This document shows positions 7,804-16,951 of a stretch of 64,000 nucleotides of DNA, one piece after another. Position 1 is the stretch's first letter; each line of letters begins with the position of its first letter. Source of the DNA: Chryseobacterium sp. OV279 (GTDB lineage: Bacteria; Bacteroidota; Bacteroidia; Flavobacteriales; Weeksellaceae). A program made the position numbers and the translations under genes. The notes under the pieces were generated by a model that was given only the letters and a program-made list of their open reading frames with translations, made no database searches and was not told the DNA's origin. Location: positions 411,280-475,279 of the forward strand of contig NZ_FQUD01000002.1 in NCBI RefSeq assembly GCF_900128945.1. Direction: 5' to 3'.

Positions 7804-9240
7804 ATGAATACCATTTCTTATCATTATGATGCCGAAAAAATCACTACAGGAATTCTGCACATCGGTGTCGGAAATTTCCACCGGGCGCATCAGCAGTTTT
7901 ACACCAATGCCATACTGGAATCCGAAGACCAGAAGCAGTGGGGAATCTGTGGAGTCTGTCTGCTCCCTTCCGACGAAAATATTGTTCGTAATTTAAGAGC
8001 TCAGAATCTTGAATATTCCCTCACTGTCTGCGGAAGAAACGGAACCGATGAGGTGTATAAGATAGGATCATTGCGGGAACTGATCTGGGGTATTGAAGAT
8101 CCGGAAGCCGTGATCAACAAAATTGCCGATCCTTCTATCAGAATAATCACATTAACCATCACTGAAGGCGGATACAATCTGGATAAAGAAACAGGAGCAT
8201 TTATTTTGAACGATGAGAAAATCCAGCATGATTTAAAAAATCCGGGAACTCCTTCAACCGTCTTCGGATTTGTGGCTGAAGGGCTTCGTCGTAGAAAACT
8301 GAAGAATAGCGGAGGCATTACCATTCTTTCATGTGATAATCTTCAGCACAATGGGAATACAGCCAAAAGAGCTTTTACAACATTCATAGAAGCTCAGGAT
8401 AAAGAACTGGCAGAATGGATGAAAACTCATGTTTCATTTCCAAACAGCATGGTAGACCGCATTACGCCTGCCGTATCTCCTGAGGATGTGGAAAGACTAA
8501 ACAAAAAAAGCGGCATTGAAGATCTGGCCCCTGTTTATTGCGAAGATTTTATACAATGGGTGATTGAAGATAACTTTATTTCAGGAAGACCTACCTGGGA
8601 AAGGGCTGGAGTAGAATTTACAGATGACGTGACTGCTTTTGAAAACATGAAACTGAGCCTACTTAATGCGTCACATACTTTATTGTCTTACCCTTCTTTT
8701 CTGATGGGCTACCGCAAGGTGGATCAGGCCATGGAAGATCAAGATGTGGTAAGATTTGTTCGCAACTTTATGGATACGGATATTACACCTTTAGTTCCCG
8801 CTCCTAAAAACACGGATCTCGAAGACTATAAAAAAACACTGATCGAAAGATTTGCCAACCACAGCGTCAGTGATCAGGTAAGCAGACTGTGTTTCGATGG
8901 GGTTTCAAAATTCCCGGTGTACATCATTCCTAATCTGATTATTATGATTAAAGCAGGTATGGATCTGACTCGTGTAGCTTTTCTTACCGCTTCCTACAGA
9001 CATTATCTCAAATACAGAACAGACGACCACGGACATTCTTATGAAATAGGAGAGCCCTGGCTGACTGCTGAAGATCAGAAGCTGATTGATGATGAAAATA
9101 CTCTTGCTTTCCTTGAACTATCTGCTTTTAAAGGCGCCGATTTAAAAGGTTCAGTCAAATTTGTGGAACTGTACACGGAGTTTGCCAACCAGATTAAAAA
9201 CAAAGGAACCGGTCCGGTTTTAAAATCAATCATAAAATAA
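7804..9240 (+). CDS. Mannitol dehydrogenase family protein
   Basis: Long-chain polyol dehydrogenase, probably mannitol 2-dehydrogenase (mannitol + NAD to fructose + NADH); mannonate or altronate oxidoreductase activity remains possible. The N-terminal Rossmann domain starts with 'GILHIGVGNFHRAHQQ'. The catalytic Lys-Asn-His signature of the family is present in 'MKLSLLNASHTLLSYP', about residue 280. The frame opens at a TTG two codons earlier (7798); ATG 7804 is preferred. Downstream are a sugar transporter, an outer-membrane protein and a fructokinase, so the locus can take up mannitol, oxidise it to fructose and phosphorylate it. Control by the divergent LacI regulator is likely. Confidence 0.9.
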   Translation: MNTISYHYDAEKITTGILHIGVGNFHRAHQQFYTNAILESEDQKQWGICGVCLLPSDENIVRNLRAQNLEYSLTVCGRNGTDEVYKIGSLRELIWGIEDPEAVINKIADPSIRIITLTITEGGYNLDKETGAFILNDEKIQHDLKNPGTPSTVFGFVAEGLRRRKLKNSGGITILSCDNLQHNGNTAKRAFTTFIEAQDKELAEWMKTHVSFPNSMVDRITPAVSPEDVERLNKKSGIEDLAPVYCEDFIQWVIEDNFISGRPTWERAGVEFTDDVTAFENMKLSLLNASHTLLSYPSFLMGYRKVDQAMEDQDVVRFVRNFMDTDITPLVPAPKNTDLEDYKKTLIERFANHSVSDQVSRLCFDGVSKFPVYIIPNLIIMIKAGMDLTRVAFLTASYRHYLKYRTDDHGHSYEIGEPWLTAEDQKLIDDENTLAFLELSAFKGADLKGSVKFVELYTEFANQIKNKGTGPVLKSIIK

Positions 9241-9246
9241 TTGACC

Positions 9247-10593
9247 ATGATTATAAATTCTGATATCCAGCCTTCAGGATCAAAGGCGAATAACCCGATC
9301 CTGCCATTCGTTATCATCACATTCATCTACTTCATCGTAGGGTTTCTGACCACTGTTAACGAGCAGCTGCAAGCTCCTTTGAAATTCACGTTTCTGAGCC
9401 AGGCCGGAGGGCTTAAAAATACGTTCACCACGCTGATTTCATTCTTCTTTTTTCTAGGTTATCTGCTGAATGGAACTTTAGGAAGTAAGTGGGTGAATGC
9501 TTTCGGGTATAAAAACACAATTCTCCGCGGACTTTTCTTTATGATCTCAGGATTGTTTATGTACCTGTGTTCATCATGGTTCGGGTATCAGTATCCGGAT
9601 CTGAAATTCAGTATCAAAGATGCGGTGATTCCTTTTGGGTTTGTGATTTTTGTGATTGGGTCTTACTTAATGGGAACTGCAGCAGCGGTCATTCAGGTGG
9701 TTGTCAATCCCTATGCAGCTTCTTATGAATTAAAAGGAACCCAGCCGGTACAGCGCTTGAATATTTTAACGGCTATCAATTCCATAGGAACGACTTCTGC
9801 ACCGTTTTTCGTTACGGTCATCATGTTCAGCGGAATTTCAATTGAGAAGATAGAAATCAAACAATTGCTGTTGCCACTTGCCATACTTATTCTGTGCATC
9901 CTGATTATTATCGTGATCACGAAAAGACTTCATCTTCCCGATATTGCCCATACGAGAGCGGTAGCAGGAGAGAAGCTGGAAAGAAGCATTTGGTCTTTCA
10001 GACATTTTGTACTTGGTGTTATGGCGATTTTCTTTTATGTAGGAACGGAAGTGGCCATTGGAGCAAATATCAATTTATATGCTTTTGAGCTTATGGATTC
10101 CGGACACCCGATCACTTTCTTTGGAAAAACAGACATCATCATCGGCGGGATGGATCTTGGAATTCATGCTTTATTATCAACATTATACTGGGGCGGATTT
10201 CTTGTAGGCAGAGCGGTATCAAGCTTTTTGAGCAGTATTTCAGCCAGAACACAGCTGGCGGTAACAACGGTTTTAGCAACAATACTTGCCCTGGTTTCAA
10301 TGATTACACAGAATCTGTGGTTTCTCGTAGCAATCGGTCTTCTGCATTCTTCCATGTGGAGCTGCATTTATTCCCTATCTATAAAAGGTTTGAATAAATA
10401 TACTTCAAAAGCTTCAGGAATTTTTATTTCTGCGGTATTTGGAGGAGCAGTTTTCACCCTTGTACAGGGAGGTTTAGCGGATATTCTCGGCTCATGGAGA
10501 TGGACGTGGTCCCTTACGGTGATCTGTGAATTATTAATGCTGGCTTATGCGCTGTTCGGCTCGCGTATCCGTGAGAAAGATCTTATTATCTAA
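9247..10593 (+). CDS. FHS family sugar/polyol MFS transporter
   Basis: Major facilitator of the fucose-galactose-glucose (FHS/FucP) group, about 12 membrane helices. Family marks include 'FYVGTEVAIGANI' and 'YWGGFLVGRAVSSF' in the second half and 'GTAAAVIQVVVNPYAA' in the first. It begins six bases after the dehydrogenase stop (ATG 9247; an in-frame TTG lies at 9241), so the two are translated from one message. By context the substrate is mannitol or another hexitol, rather than fucose. A paralogue is encoded at 32231-33658. Confidence 0.88.
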   Translation: MIINSDIQPSGSKANNPILPFVIITFIYFIVGFLTTVNEQLQAPLKFTFLSQAGGLKNTFTTLISFFFFLGYLLNGTLGSKWVNAFGYKNTILRGLFFMISGLFMYLCSSWFGYQYPDLKFSIKDAVIPFGFVIFVIGSYLMGTAAAVIQVVVNPYAASYELKGTQPVQRLNILTAINSIGTTSAPFFVTVIMFSGISIEKIEIKQLLLPLAILILCILIIIVITKRLHLPDIAHTRAVAGEKLERSIWSFRHFVLGVMAIFFYVGTEVAIGANINLYAFELMDSGHPITFFGKTDIIIGGMDLGIHALLSTLYWGGFLVGRAVSSFLSSISARTQLAVTTVLATILALVSMITQNLWFLVAIGLLHSSMWSCIYSLSIKGLNKYTSKASGIFISAVFGGAVFTLVQGGLADILGSWRWTWSLTVICELLMLAYALFGSRIREKDLII

Positions 10594-10617
10594 CTGATTT
10601 TTATTAAAAAACACAAT

Positions 10618-11352
10618 ATGCTTAAATATAATCTGTTAATCTTTTTCTCGGCAGTCATAGGAAATATATCATTGAATGCCCAGGAGCTGCATTCTGCCTT
10701 GCAGCTTAGGAACAGTCACTTGTGGAGAGGGCTTGAAGTATCTGCCGGAGCTATTTATACCGGGGATATACATCTGGATTTTAAAAATTTCTACGGAGGT
10801 TTTTGGGCAGGGGGTAATTTTGATGGTTCTTACAAGGAATTTAATCATTACATCGGGTATAAAAACAAAAAACTGGTTTTAGAACTTTGGGATATTTATA
10901 ATTTCTCTCCCGGCGCCACCTATAACAATAAGGAGTATTTTAATTATTCTGCCCGCGAGACCGGCCGTTTCTGGGATTTCAGGTCCTATTATACCATGAG
11001 TGAGCAGTTTCCCTTAGTGCTCAGTTGGAATACGGTAGTTTTTGGGAGAGACCGGAACAGCATTAATACAGAAAACAAATATTCAACTTTCGTTTCGGGA
11101 GAATATCCTGTGTACAAAAAAGAAAGTCTGGAAGTAAGGGCAAGGGTAGGCTACAGCTTTGCGCTGAACAACAGCAACGGAGAGAAGAACAATTTCTTTG
11201 CAAAAGATGCAGGATTCAATGAGATAAGCCTTATCCTTTCAAAGAGTTTTACCATTGAAGGCTATAAAATTCCCGTTGGAATATGGGCGATGTGGAATCC
11301 GGTGAATAACAATGCGTTTCTTCAGTTCTCCGTTCAAGCGTATTCATTTTAG
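10618..11352 (+). CDS. Putative outer-membrane beta-barrel protein
   Basis: A 244-residue protein with a signal peptide ('MLKYNLLIFFSAVIGNISLN', cleavage before AQEL). The mature part alternates polar and aromatic residues ('FYGGFWAGGNFDGSY', 'FWDFRSYYTMSEQFPLVLSW') and ends in aromatic 'FSVQAYSF', as outer-membrane barrels do. No family was recognised. It lies 24 bases after the transporter gene, so it may be the outer-membrane pore of the polyol operon. Confidence 0.65.
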   Translation: MLKYNLLIFFSAVIGNISLNAQELHSALQLRNSHLWRGLEVSAGAIYTGDIHLDFKNFYGGFWAGGNFDGSYKEFNHYIGYKNKKLVLELWDIYNFSPGATYNNKEYFNYSARETGRFWDFRSYYTMSEQFPLVLSWNTVVFGRDRNSINTENKYSTFVSGEYPVYKKESLEVRARVGYSFALNNSNGEKNNFFAKDAGFNEISLILSKSFTIEGYKIPVGIWAMWNPVNNNAFLQFSVQAYSF

Positions 11353-11804
11353 TAGTAAAACCTGAGTTTGGGATAGGAAATTTGAGAGAGTTATGAGTTT
11401 CAGGAGATGTTTTGGTTGCTGGTTGCTGGTTTATGAGTTGCTGGTTGGCAGTAAGTAAGGTAAGAAATTATTGTCTGAAATCTTTCCAGCATTCGCCATT
11501 CACGGTTGAGAGCGTTGAAATATTATGAATCTTCTCCGTCATCAATTGACCATTCACTTGCGAAGCAAAATTCACCATTGACATTTTTCTCCCATTTAAA
11601 AGTCTAATGTCTCATATCTGAAATCTGAAAAGATGTATTATTCCGAACTCATGTTAATAAATATAAACAGATAAGGAAGTGAAATTTTCATAAAAAAATC
11701 ATCATTCACAGTCCATTTTGTTTATCCGAATAGAATTTTTAGTAATTTACTGATAGATAACGGAACGTATGGATCCGTATGTCTGAAATACAATTTAATT
11801 AATC
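11353..11804. repeat. Intergenic gap with two dispersed repeat types
   Basis: No gene. At about 11381-11450 is a copy of a 'gttgctggtttatgagttgc' repeat also found near 44080 (inverted) and 52445. At about 11524-11585 is a single copy of the 'attgaccattcacttgcg' unit that forms arrays at 29353-30199 and 56881-57325. The fructokinase promoter must lie in the last 100 bases. Confidence 0.7.
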
Positions 11805-12728
11805 ATGCAAGAAAAAAAATATAAAGCAGTCTGCTTTGGAGAGGTTCTTTGGGATATTTTTCCGGGTGAACAGAGACGGATTGGCGGAGCGCCGTTCAAT
11901 GTGGCATATCATCTTTTTAAAATGGGCCTTGATGTTGAGGTGATAAGCAGTGTTGGCGATGATGAACTTGGTCATGAGCTGCTGCAGAAAATTAAAAACT
12001 GGAAGATTCCTACGGATCATATTCAGGTTACAAAAGAATATCCCACAAGTACAGTAATTGCGTCTGTAGATGAAAATAATGATGCTCACTATGACATTGT
12101 AGAGAACGTGGCCTGGGATTTTATTGAAACGACTCAGGAAAATCAAAAAGTTCTCAGTACAGCTGATGCATTGGTTTTCGGAACACTAGCTGCCCGGAAT
12201 GAAAAGTCAAAAAGCACTTTGTTTCAGCTGCTGGAAGTGAGTTCGTATAATGTTTTTGATATCAATTTGAGAGAACCTTATTATGACATCAGGATTATTA
12301 ATGAATTACTGCACAAGACACACTTAGCCAAATTTAATAAAGCTGAACTCCGTATGGTCCTTGATTTTTTCAAGAAAGAATATAAGGATGAAAAAGACAG
12401 CATCAGATACCTGCAGGATCAGTTTGGAATCCGGGAAATCATTGTATCTAAAGGAAGTAAAGGTGCGCTTTATGCTCACGATGACCAATTTTATCTCTAC
12501 CCAACCATTCCTGTTGAGGTTAAAGATACCGTCGGTAGCGGGGATTCATTTTTAGCCGGATTTTTATCAAAAAGACTGCAAAAAGAAGCTTCAGCTCATG
12601 AGATTATGTCTCAGGCTGTGTCATTGGGTGCTTTCATTACGTCGCAGGAAGGAGCGTGTCCGGAGTATACACAGGAAGATTTCCTTAAATTTAAAGGAAT
12701 GAATGAATTGTCAGCTTTGAGTTTTTAA
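11805..12728 (+). CDS. PfkB family carbohydrate kinase, probable fructokinase
   Basis: Ribokinase/PfkB family sugar kinase, 307 residues. The substrate-binding start 'GEVLWDIFPGEQRRIGGAPF' and 'NVAYHLFKMGLDVEVIS' are typical of bacterial fructokinases, and the PfkB signature 2 'DTVGSGDSFLAGFL' carries the anion hole and catalytic Asp. It would convert fructose from the mannitol dehydrogenase to fructose 6-phosphate. It lies 450 bases downstream of the operon across repeat-rich DNA, so it probably has its own promoter. Confidence 0.88.
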   Translation: MQEKKYKAVCFGEVLWDIFPGEQRRIGGAPFNVAYHLFKMGLDVEVISSVGDDELGHELLQKIKNWKIPTDHIQVTKEYPTSTVIASVDENNDAHYDIVENVAWDFIETTQENQKVLSTADALVFGTLAARNEKSKSTLFQLLEVSSYNVFDINLREPYYDIRIINELLHKTHLAKFNKAELRMVLDFFKKEYKDEKDSIRYLQDQFGIREIIVSKGSKGALYAHDDQFYLYPTIPVEVKDTVGSGDSFLAGFLSKRLQKEASAHEIMSQAVSLGAFITSQEGACPEYTQEDFLKFKGMNELSALSF

Positions 12729-12820
12729 ATAAATAACCTGAGTTTGGAATAAAATATTTTTTTTAATGATAATAAGAAAGGCTAAAACTACTTGAAAATG
12801 AGTAGTTCTGATATCCACGC

Positions 12821-12851
12821 ACCATGTCAAGGTTCAAAACCTTGACATGGT
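12821..12851. repeat. Perfect 14-bp stem palindrome
   Basis: ACCATGTCAAGGTT, loop CAA, AACCTTGACATGGT. There is no T run next to it, so it is not a standard terminator; it resembles the 33-base palindromes at 6501, 59215 and 61409 in size and centre. Confidence 0.7.
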
Positions 12852-12862
12852 TAAACAAAATA

Positions 12863-12898
12863 AAAACCTCTGAAATCCAAAGATTTCAGAGGTTTTTT
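12863..12898 (+). terminator. Terminator after fructokinase
   Basis: 14-bp stem AAAACCTCTGAAAT/ATTTCAGAGGTTTT with a 6-base loop, running into T residues. Confidence 0.85.
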
Positions 12899-12995
12899 GT
12901 GTCCGAAACTGTAACAATATGAAATTTACAATCATAACACGTGAAATTCAACGTGATCATGAATGTTTTTAAATGGATATAGAAAAAATCAAAAA

Positions 12996-13034
12996 AATAA
13001 ATAGACAAAGTTGTCTATTTATTGCATAACTTTG
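12996..13034 (+). promoter_or_regulatory. TetR operator and promoter, leaderless start
   Basis: A perfect inverted repeat with 13-bp arms (AATAAATAGACAA, AG, TTGTCTATTTATT) covers 12996-13023. Directly after it is a Bacteroidota -7 box TAACTTTG (13027-13034), only four bases before the TetR ATG at 13039. Transcription would start at or within a few bases of the start codon, so the message is probably leaderless. The operator covers the upstream promoter half, fitting autorepression. Confidence 0.75.
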
Positions 13035-13038
13035 AAAA

Positions 13039-13602
13039 ATGAAACAAAGAGGACAGGTCGTCATCGACAAAATATTAGATACTGCGGATCACCTTTTTTA
13101 TAAACAGGGTTACAGCAATACAGGGATTAATCAGATCATTGAAGAGGCAGATATTGCCAAAGCATCTTTATACAAACACTTTGAAACAAAAACGGATCTC
13201 TTGATTGCTTACGTTCAGCGAACGCATGAGCTTTGGTTTACCAGACTGGAAGCTACCATAAACAAAGTTGAAGATCCCAAAGAAAAACTACTGGCTATTT
13301 TTGATCATCATACGCAACGGCAGGAAATCAGAAAGTTTGGAGGTTGTCCTTTTATTAAAGTTAATGACGAAGCAGGAACAGATGACCCCCGTTTTTTGGC
13401 AGAAATACAGGCAACGAAAATTCACAGTAAAGAATTTATCAAAATGTTGGTTGAAAATTCCGGGCATAAAAAAATATTGTCGGATGAAGAATTGGCGGAA
13501 ACCATTTATGTCATGCTGGAAGGCTCAATCGTGACGGCTTCTGTTTTCAAAAGGGCTGACGAAATACAATCGGCAAAGAAAATCATTGAAAAACTCATCT
13601 GA
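13039..13602 (+). CDS. TetR/AcrR family regulator
   Basis: 187-residue TetR repressor. The N-terminal helix-turn-helix is 'LFYKQGYSNTGINQIIEEAD' then 'IAKASLYKHFETKTDLL'; the C-terminal ligand domain has 'FGGCPFIKVNDEA', seen in TetR regulators next to efflux pumps. It heads a tight operon with an efflux pump and two alkylation-repair genes, and a perfect 13-bp-arm operator overlaps its promoter, so it most likely represses the whole operon. Confidence 0.92.
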   Translation: MKQRGQVVIDKILDTADHLFYKQGYSNTGINQIIEEADIAKASLYKHFETKTDLLIAYVQRTHELWFTRLEATINKVEDPKEKLLAIFDHHTQRQEIRKFGGCPFIKVNDEAGTDDPRFLAEIQATKIHSKEFIKMLVENSGHKKILSDEELAETIYVMLEGSIVTASVFKRADEIQSAKKIIEKLI

Positions 13603-13603
13603 G

Positions 13604-15043
13604 ATGAAAGAAATAAAAAATAAATGGCTGGAGCTGATCATCGTATTGTCAGCGCCTTTGCTTTCAGTCATTGATGTATTTATCATCAATGTGGCCATTC
13701 CGACCATCAAAAAAGGAGTTCATGCCACAGATGGTGAAATGCAGCTTGTCATTGCAGGATATCTTCTGGGCTATGCCGCTTTTTTGATAACGGGAGGCAG
13801 GGCAGGAGACCATTTCGGAAGAAAGAAGGTTTTCTTTTGGGGAATGTTTGCTTTTACGGTGGCTTCCTGTCTGTGCGGTTTGTCACAAACGTCTTTACAG
13901 CTTAATGTTACTAGGCTTTTCCAGGGATTGAGTGCTTCATTTATGGTTCCGCAGACCATCGCATTTATCCAGGTTTTGTTTACGGATACAAAAGAACGAG
14001 CAAAAGCATTTGGTTGGTACGGAATCACCCTTGGTACGGCGGCAGTGATCGGACAGGTATTGGGTGGTTATTTATCAGATACCCATTGGTTTATAGAAGG
14101 ATGGAGACTGGTTTTCTTTATCAATTTGCCGATAGGAATTATAACGCTTTGGGCCACACATCGATATGTAACAGAAACGGTAAAACATCAAAGTACAAAA
14201 TTTGATTACACAGGAATCTTAATTTTAACGTTAGCTTTGTTTTCTCTCATTTATCCTTTGATTCAGGGGCGGGAGGCGGGCTGGCCGTTGTGGAGTTTCG
14301 GACTGATTATTTTGTCTGTTTTACTTTTCGCATTTTTCATTTATAATCAAAAAATTAAGCTTTCTAAAAATGGAAACCCACTCATTGACGTCCGGCTATT
14401 TAAGATAAAAGATTTTAATATCGGACTGGTTGCCGTATGGTTTCATTTTATGCTGCATACCGCTTATCTTTTGCTGAGCGCAGTCTATCTTCAAAACGGA
14501 TTGGGTGTTTCGGCACTGGATTCGGGACTTTACTTTATCATTCCCGGAATTTTATTCATCATATCTTCCGTGATGGCTTCACGGCTCATCGTAACATTCG
14601 GAAAAAGAGTATTGCAGGTGGGTGTAGTCATTTTAGTGATTGCATTTTATCTTCAAATGACGCTTTGGAAACCCGGAATCAGTACCTGGGCCATTATCGG
14701 ATTAATGGGAGTCTGGGGATTCGGAAACGGACTTGTTCTTCCTTCGTTATTAAATATTGCATTAAAAAACGTACCTTCTCAGTATGCAGGTGCAGCGGCG
14801 GGAATTTATTCCACTTTTCAGCAGACTGCTTCAGCACTGGGTGTGAGCATTATTGGTGGCGTATTTTTCTATTTTTCGAAAGATGGCTGGCAGACGGCTT
14901 ATCACTTTGGAATTATTTGTTTAATCATATGCGTTATAATAGTGGGGTTAATGCTGCAATTACTTCCGGGTATGAAAGCAACCACCGAAATCTTACAAGA
15001 AATACCAGAACAAAATGGAAAACCGGAAACCGTTGATCTATAA
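13604..15043 (+). CDS. DHA2 family MFS efflux transporter
   Basis: Drug:H+ antiporter with about 14 predicted membrane helices (EmrB/QacA type). Marks are 'LSVIDVFIINVAIPTI' in helix 1, 'GGRAGDHFGRKKVFFWG' (the MFS loop 2-3 motif) and 'GITLGTAAVIGQVLGGYLSD' (antiporter motif C). ATG 13604 lies one base after the TetR stop and is preferred to the upstream TTG 13586, which would overlap it. It may export the inducing compound of the TetR regulator. Its 3' end overlaps the next gene by 29 bases. Confidence 0.93.
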   Translation: MKEIKNKWLELIIVLSAPLLSVIDVFIINVAIPTIKKGVHATDGEMQLVIAGYLLGYAAFLITGGRAGDHFGRKKVFFWGMFAFTVASCLCGLSQTSLQLNVTRLFQGLSASFMVPQTIAFIQVLFTDTKERAKAFGWYGITLGTAAVIGQVLGGYLSDTHWFIEGWRLVFFINLPIGIITLWATHRYVTETVKHQSTKFDYTGILILTLALFSLIYPLIQGREAGWPLWSFGLIILSVLLFAFFIYNQKIKLSKNGNPLIDVRLFKIKDFNIGLVAVWFHFMLHTAYLLLSAVYLQNGLGVSALDSGLYFIIPGILFIISSVMASRLIVTFGKRVLQVGVVILVIAFYLQMTLWKPGISTWAIIGLMGVWGFGNGLVLPSLLNIALKNVPSQYAGAAAGIYSTFQQTASALGVSIIGGVFFYFSKDGWQTAYHFGIICLIICVIIVGLMLQLLPGMKATTEILQEIPEQNGKPETVDL

Positions 15044-15527
15044 AGATGTTCCTTCGTCAGTGGGAGTAATCAGAGTGATCTCATCTGATACAGGACTTGT
15101 GGCCATTATCTGGGAAGGTGAAGATTACAAAAGGACAAAGCTTTCCGAACCGGTAAGAGATGATGAGCATCCGCTGCTTTTACAGGCTGAACAGCAGCTC
15201 AACGAATATTTTCAAAATAAAAGAACGGCATTCGATATTCCGCTTGATTTCAGAGGAACAGAATTTCAGATTAGAGTTTGGGAAGCTTTATTGAAAATCC
15301 CTTACGGCATCACAAAAACATATGGTGAGTTGGCAAAAATCTTGGGTGATAGTAAAGCGGTCCGTGCTGTGGGCGGGGCTTTAAACAAAAATCCTATTTC
15401 CATCATTGTGCCTTGTCACAGAGTGGTAGGAGCATCCGGGAAATTGGTTGGTTTTGCTGGCGGTTTGGATAATAAATCGATTCTTCTTGATCTTGAACAG
15501 GGTTTCACGATGCCGAAATTATTCTGA
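15015..15527 (+). CDS. ogt: Methylated-DNA--protein-cysteine methyltransferase
   Basis: Suicide repair protein that takes methyl or alkyl groups from O6-alkylguanine onto its own cysteine. The active-site box 'PCHRVVGASGKLVGFAGGL' is complete, and the DNA-binding helix 'YGITKTYGELAKILGDSKAV' precedes it. 170 residues fit the Ogt/MGMT class with no Ada domain. The start overlaps the efflux gene by 29 bases, so translation is probably coupled. Confidence 0.95.
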   Translation: MENRKPLIYKDVPSSVGVIRVISSDTGLVAIIWEGEDYKRTKLSEPVRDDEHPLLLQAEQQLNEYFQNKRTAFDIPLDFRGTEFQIRVWEALLKIPYGITKTYGELAKILGDSKAVRAVGGALNKNPISIIVPCHRVVGASGKLVGFAGGLDNKSILLDLEQGFTMPKLF

Positions 15528-15542
15528 ATGATAATATAAACC

Positions 15543-16205
15543 ATGATGAAAAATAAAAATATCAATGTTTCTGTAAAAGCCGAAACATTCAGCCTTGAAA
15601 ATTTTCAGGAATTGTGTGATCATCTGGCGAGTCAGGATGCTGATTTAAAATTAATTCTGGAAAATCATGGGTATCCTCCGATGTGGACGCGTGCCAATAC
15701 TTTTGAAAGCCTTGTTCATATTATTCTGGAACAACAGGTTTCTTTAGCATCAGCTTTGGCCGCATTAAATAAACTAAAAGAAAAAATTACAGAAATTGTT
15801 CCCGAAAATATTCTTAGATTGAGCGATGAAGAAATGAGAGAATGTTATGTAAGCCGTCAGAAAAATATTTACATTAAAGGATTGGCCAATGCTATTGTGA
15901 AAGGAGAAATTGACCTTGAAGAACTTTCGACAATGTCAAATGATGAAGCCCGGGAAACTTTGGTGAATCTAAAAGGAATTGGCAATTGGACGGTAGATGT
16001 ATATCTGATGTTCACCCTTCAGCGAACAGATATTTTTCCAATCGGAGATCTGGCTGCTGTGAATGCTGTCAAACGGTTAAAACAGCTTCCAAAAACTACT
16101 GCTAAAGAAGAAATTCTGGAGATCAGCGAAAAATGGAAACCCTTCCGTTCCATAGCTTCGATGATGCTTTGGCATTATTATCTTTCCAATCTAAAAACTA
16201 AATAA
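15543..16205 (+). CDS. DNA-3-methyladenine glycosylase II, AlkA-like
   Basis: HhH-GPD base-excision glycosylase that removes alkylated bases such as 3-methyladenine. The helix-hairpin-helix is 'LVNLKGIGNWTVDVYLMFTL' and the catalytic Asp lies in 'FPIGDLAAVNAVKRL'. 220 residues correspond to the catalytic core without the AlkA N-terminal domain. It follows ogt by 15 bases, which makes this an alkylation-damage operon. Confidence 0.92.
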   Translation: MMKNKNINVSVKAETFSLENFQELCDHLASQDADLKLILENHGYPPMWTRANTFESLVHIILEQQVSLASALAALNKLKEKITEIVPENILRLSDEEMRECYVSRQKNIYIKGLANAIVKGEIDLEELSTMSNDEARETLVNLKGIGNWTVDVYLMFTLQRTDIFPIGDLAAVNAVKRLKQLPKTTAKEEILEISEKWKPFRSIASMMLWHYYLSNLKTK

Positions 16206-16220
16206 ACGAACATTTATTCT

Positions 16221-16787
16221 ATGGAAGCCAAAGAATTACTCAGAGAACATTTTCTTAAGACCATCAGCCTGACCGATGAAGAATTTGATTATGTTTTCTC
16301 CCATTTTAAACCCATTTCATTTAAAAAAAATCAAGCCATCATATCTCCGGGAGATGAGGTAGACCATGAATATTTTGTCATCAACGGATGCCTGAAATCA
16401 TATTATCTGAATGATGATTTAAAAATGTTCATTCTTCAGTTTGCCATGAAGACCTGGTGGGCTTCTGATTATAATGCTTTGTTTAATCAGGGGAAAGCAA
16501 CCACTACAGTAGATTGTATAACCGATGTTGATGTGCTCTGCCTGAGCAGTGGAGACAGAGAAAAGCTATGTGATGAGCTGCATCAGATAGAACGTTTTTT
16601 CCGGTGGAGAAGCAACAAAGGATATGTTGCAGCCCATAAAAGGCTACTCTCATTGATGAACAATGATGCCAAAAGCCGTTACGAAGAACTGATGAAGCTC
16701 TATCCGGAATTGTATAATATGGTTCCCAAACAGTTGATTGCAGCTTATCTTGGCGTATCAAGAGAAACCCTGAGCAGATTTCGCTGA
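16221..16787 (+). CDS. Crp/Fnr family transcriptional regulator
   Basis: 188 residues: an N-terminal cyclic-nucleotide-binding-like beta barrel ('ISPGDEVDHEYFVINGCLKS') and a C-terminal winged helix ending 'QLIAAYLGVSRETLSRFR'. The C-terminal domain stops right after the recognition helix, as in many Bacteroidota Crp-like proteins. It lacks the classical cAMP-contact arginine motif, so the ligand is unknown. It is the last gene of the repair operon and is followed by a strong terminator. Confidence 0.9.
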   Translation: MEAKELLREHFLKTISLTDEEFDYVFSHFKPISFKKNQAIISPGDEVDHEYFVINGCLKSYYLNDDLKMFILQFAMKTWWASDYNALFNQGKATTTVDCITDVDVLCLSSGDREKLCDELHQIERFFRWRSNKGYVAAHKRLLSLMNNDAKSRYEELMKLYPELYNMVPKQLIAAYLGVSRETLSRFR

Positions 16788-16798
16788 TTGTAATAAAC

Positions 16799-16835
16799 AA
16801 AAAAGGCATCAACTACTACAGTTGATGCCTTTTTT
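16799..16835 (+). terminator. Terminator of the alkylation-repair operon
   Basis: 11-bp stem AGGCATCAACT/AGTTGATGCCT with a 5-base loop, A-rich before and T-rich after, so it can work in both directions. Confidence 0.9.
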
Positions 16836-16951
16836 AGTACCTAAGACCGAAGAAATACCGAAAGATTGGTTATACGATTCAGAAAGAATTTCTCAAATTT
16901 AAATAGTTTCATAATCTATTTTTAAGGTTTGTGTTTTAAAAAAGGTAAATA

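Larger units (their letters stand above)
12729..13038. other. Gap with palindrome, terminator and TetR promoter
   Basis: No gene. It contains a perfect 14-bp inverted repeat at 12821-12851, a rho-independent terminator at 12863-12898 and the regulatory region of the TetR gene at 12996-13034. Confidence 0.65.
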
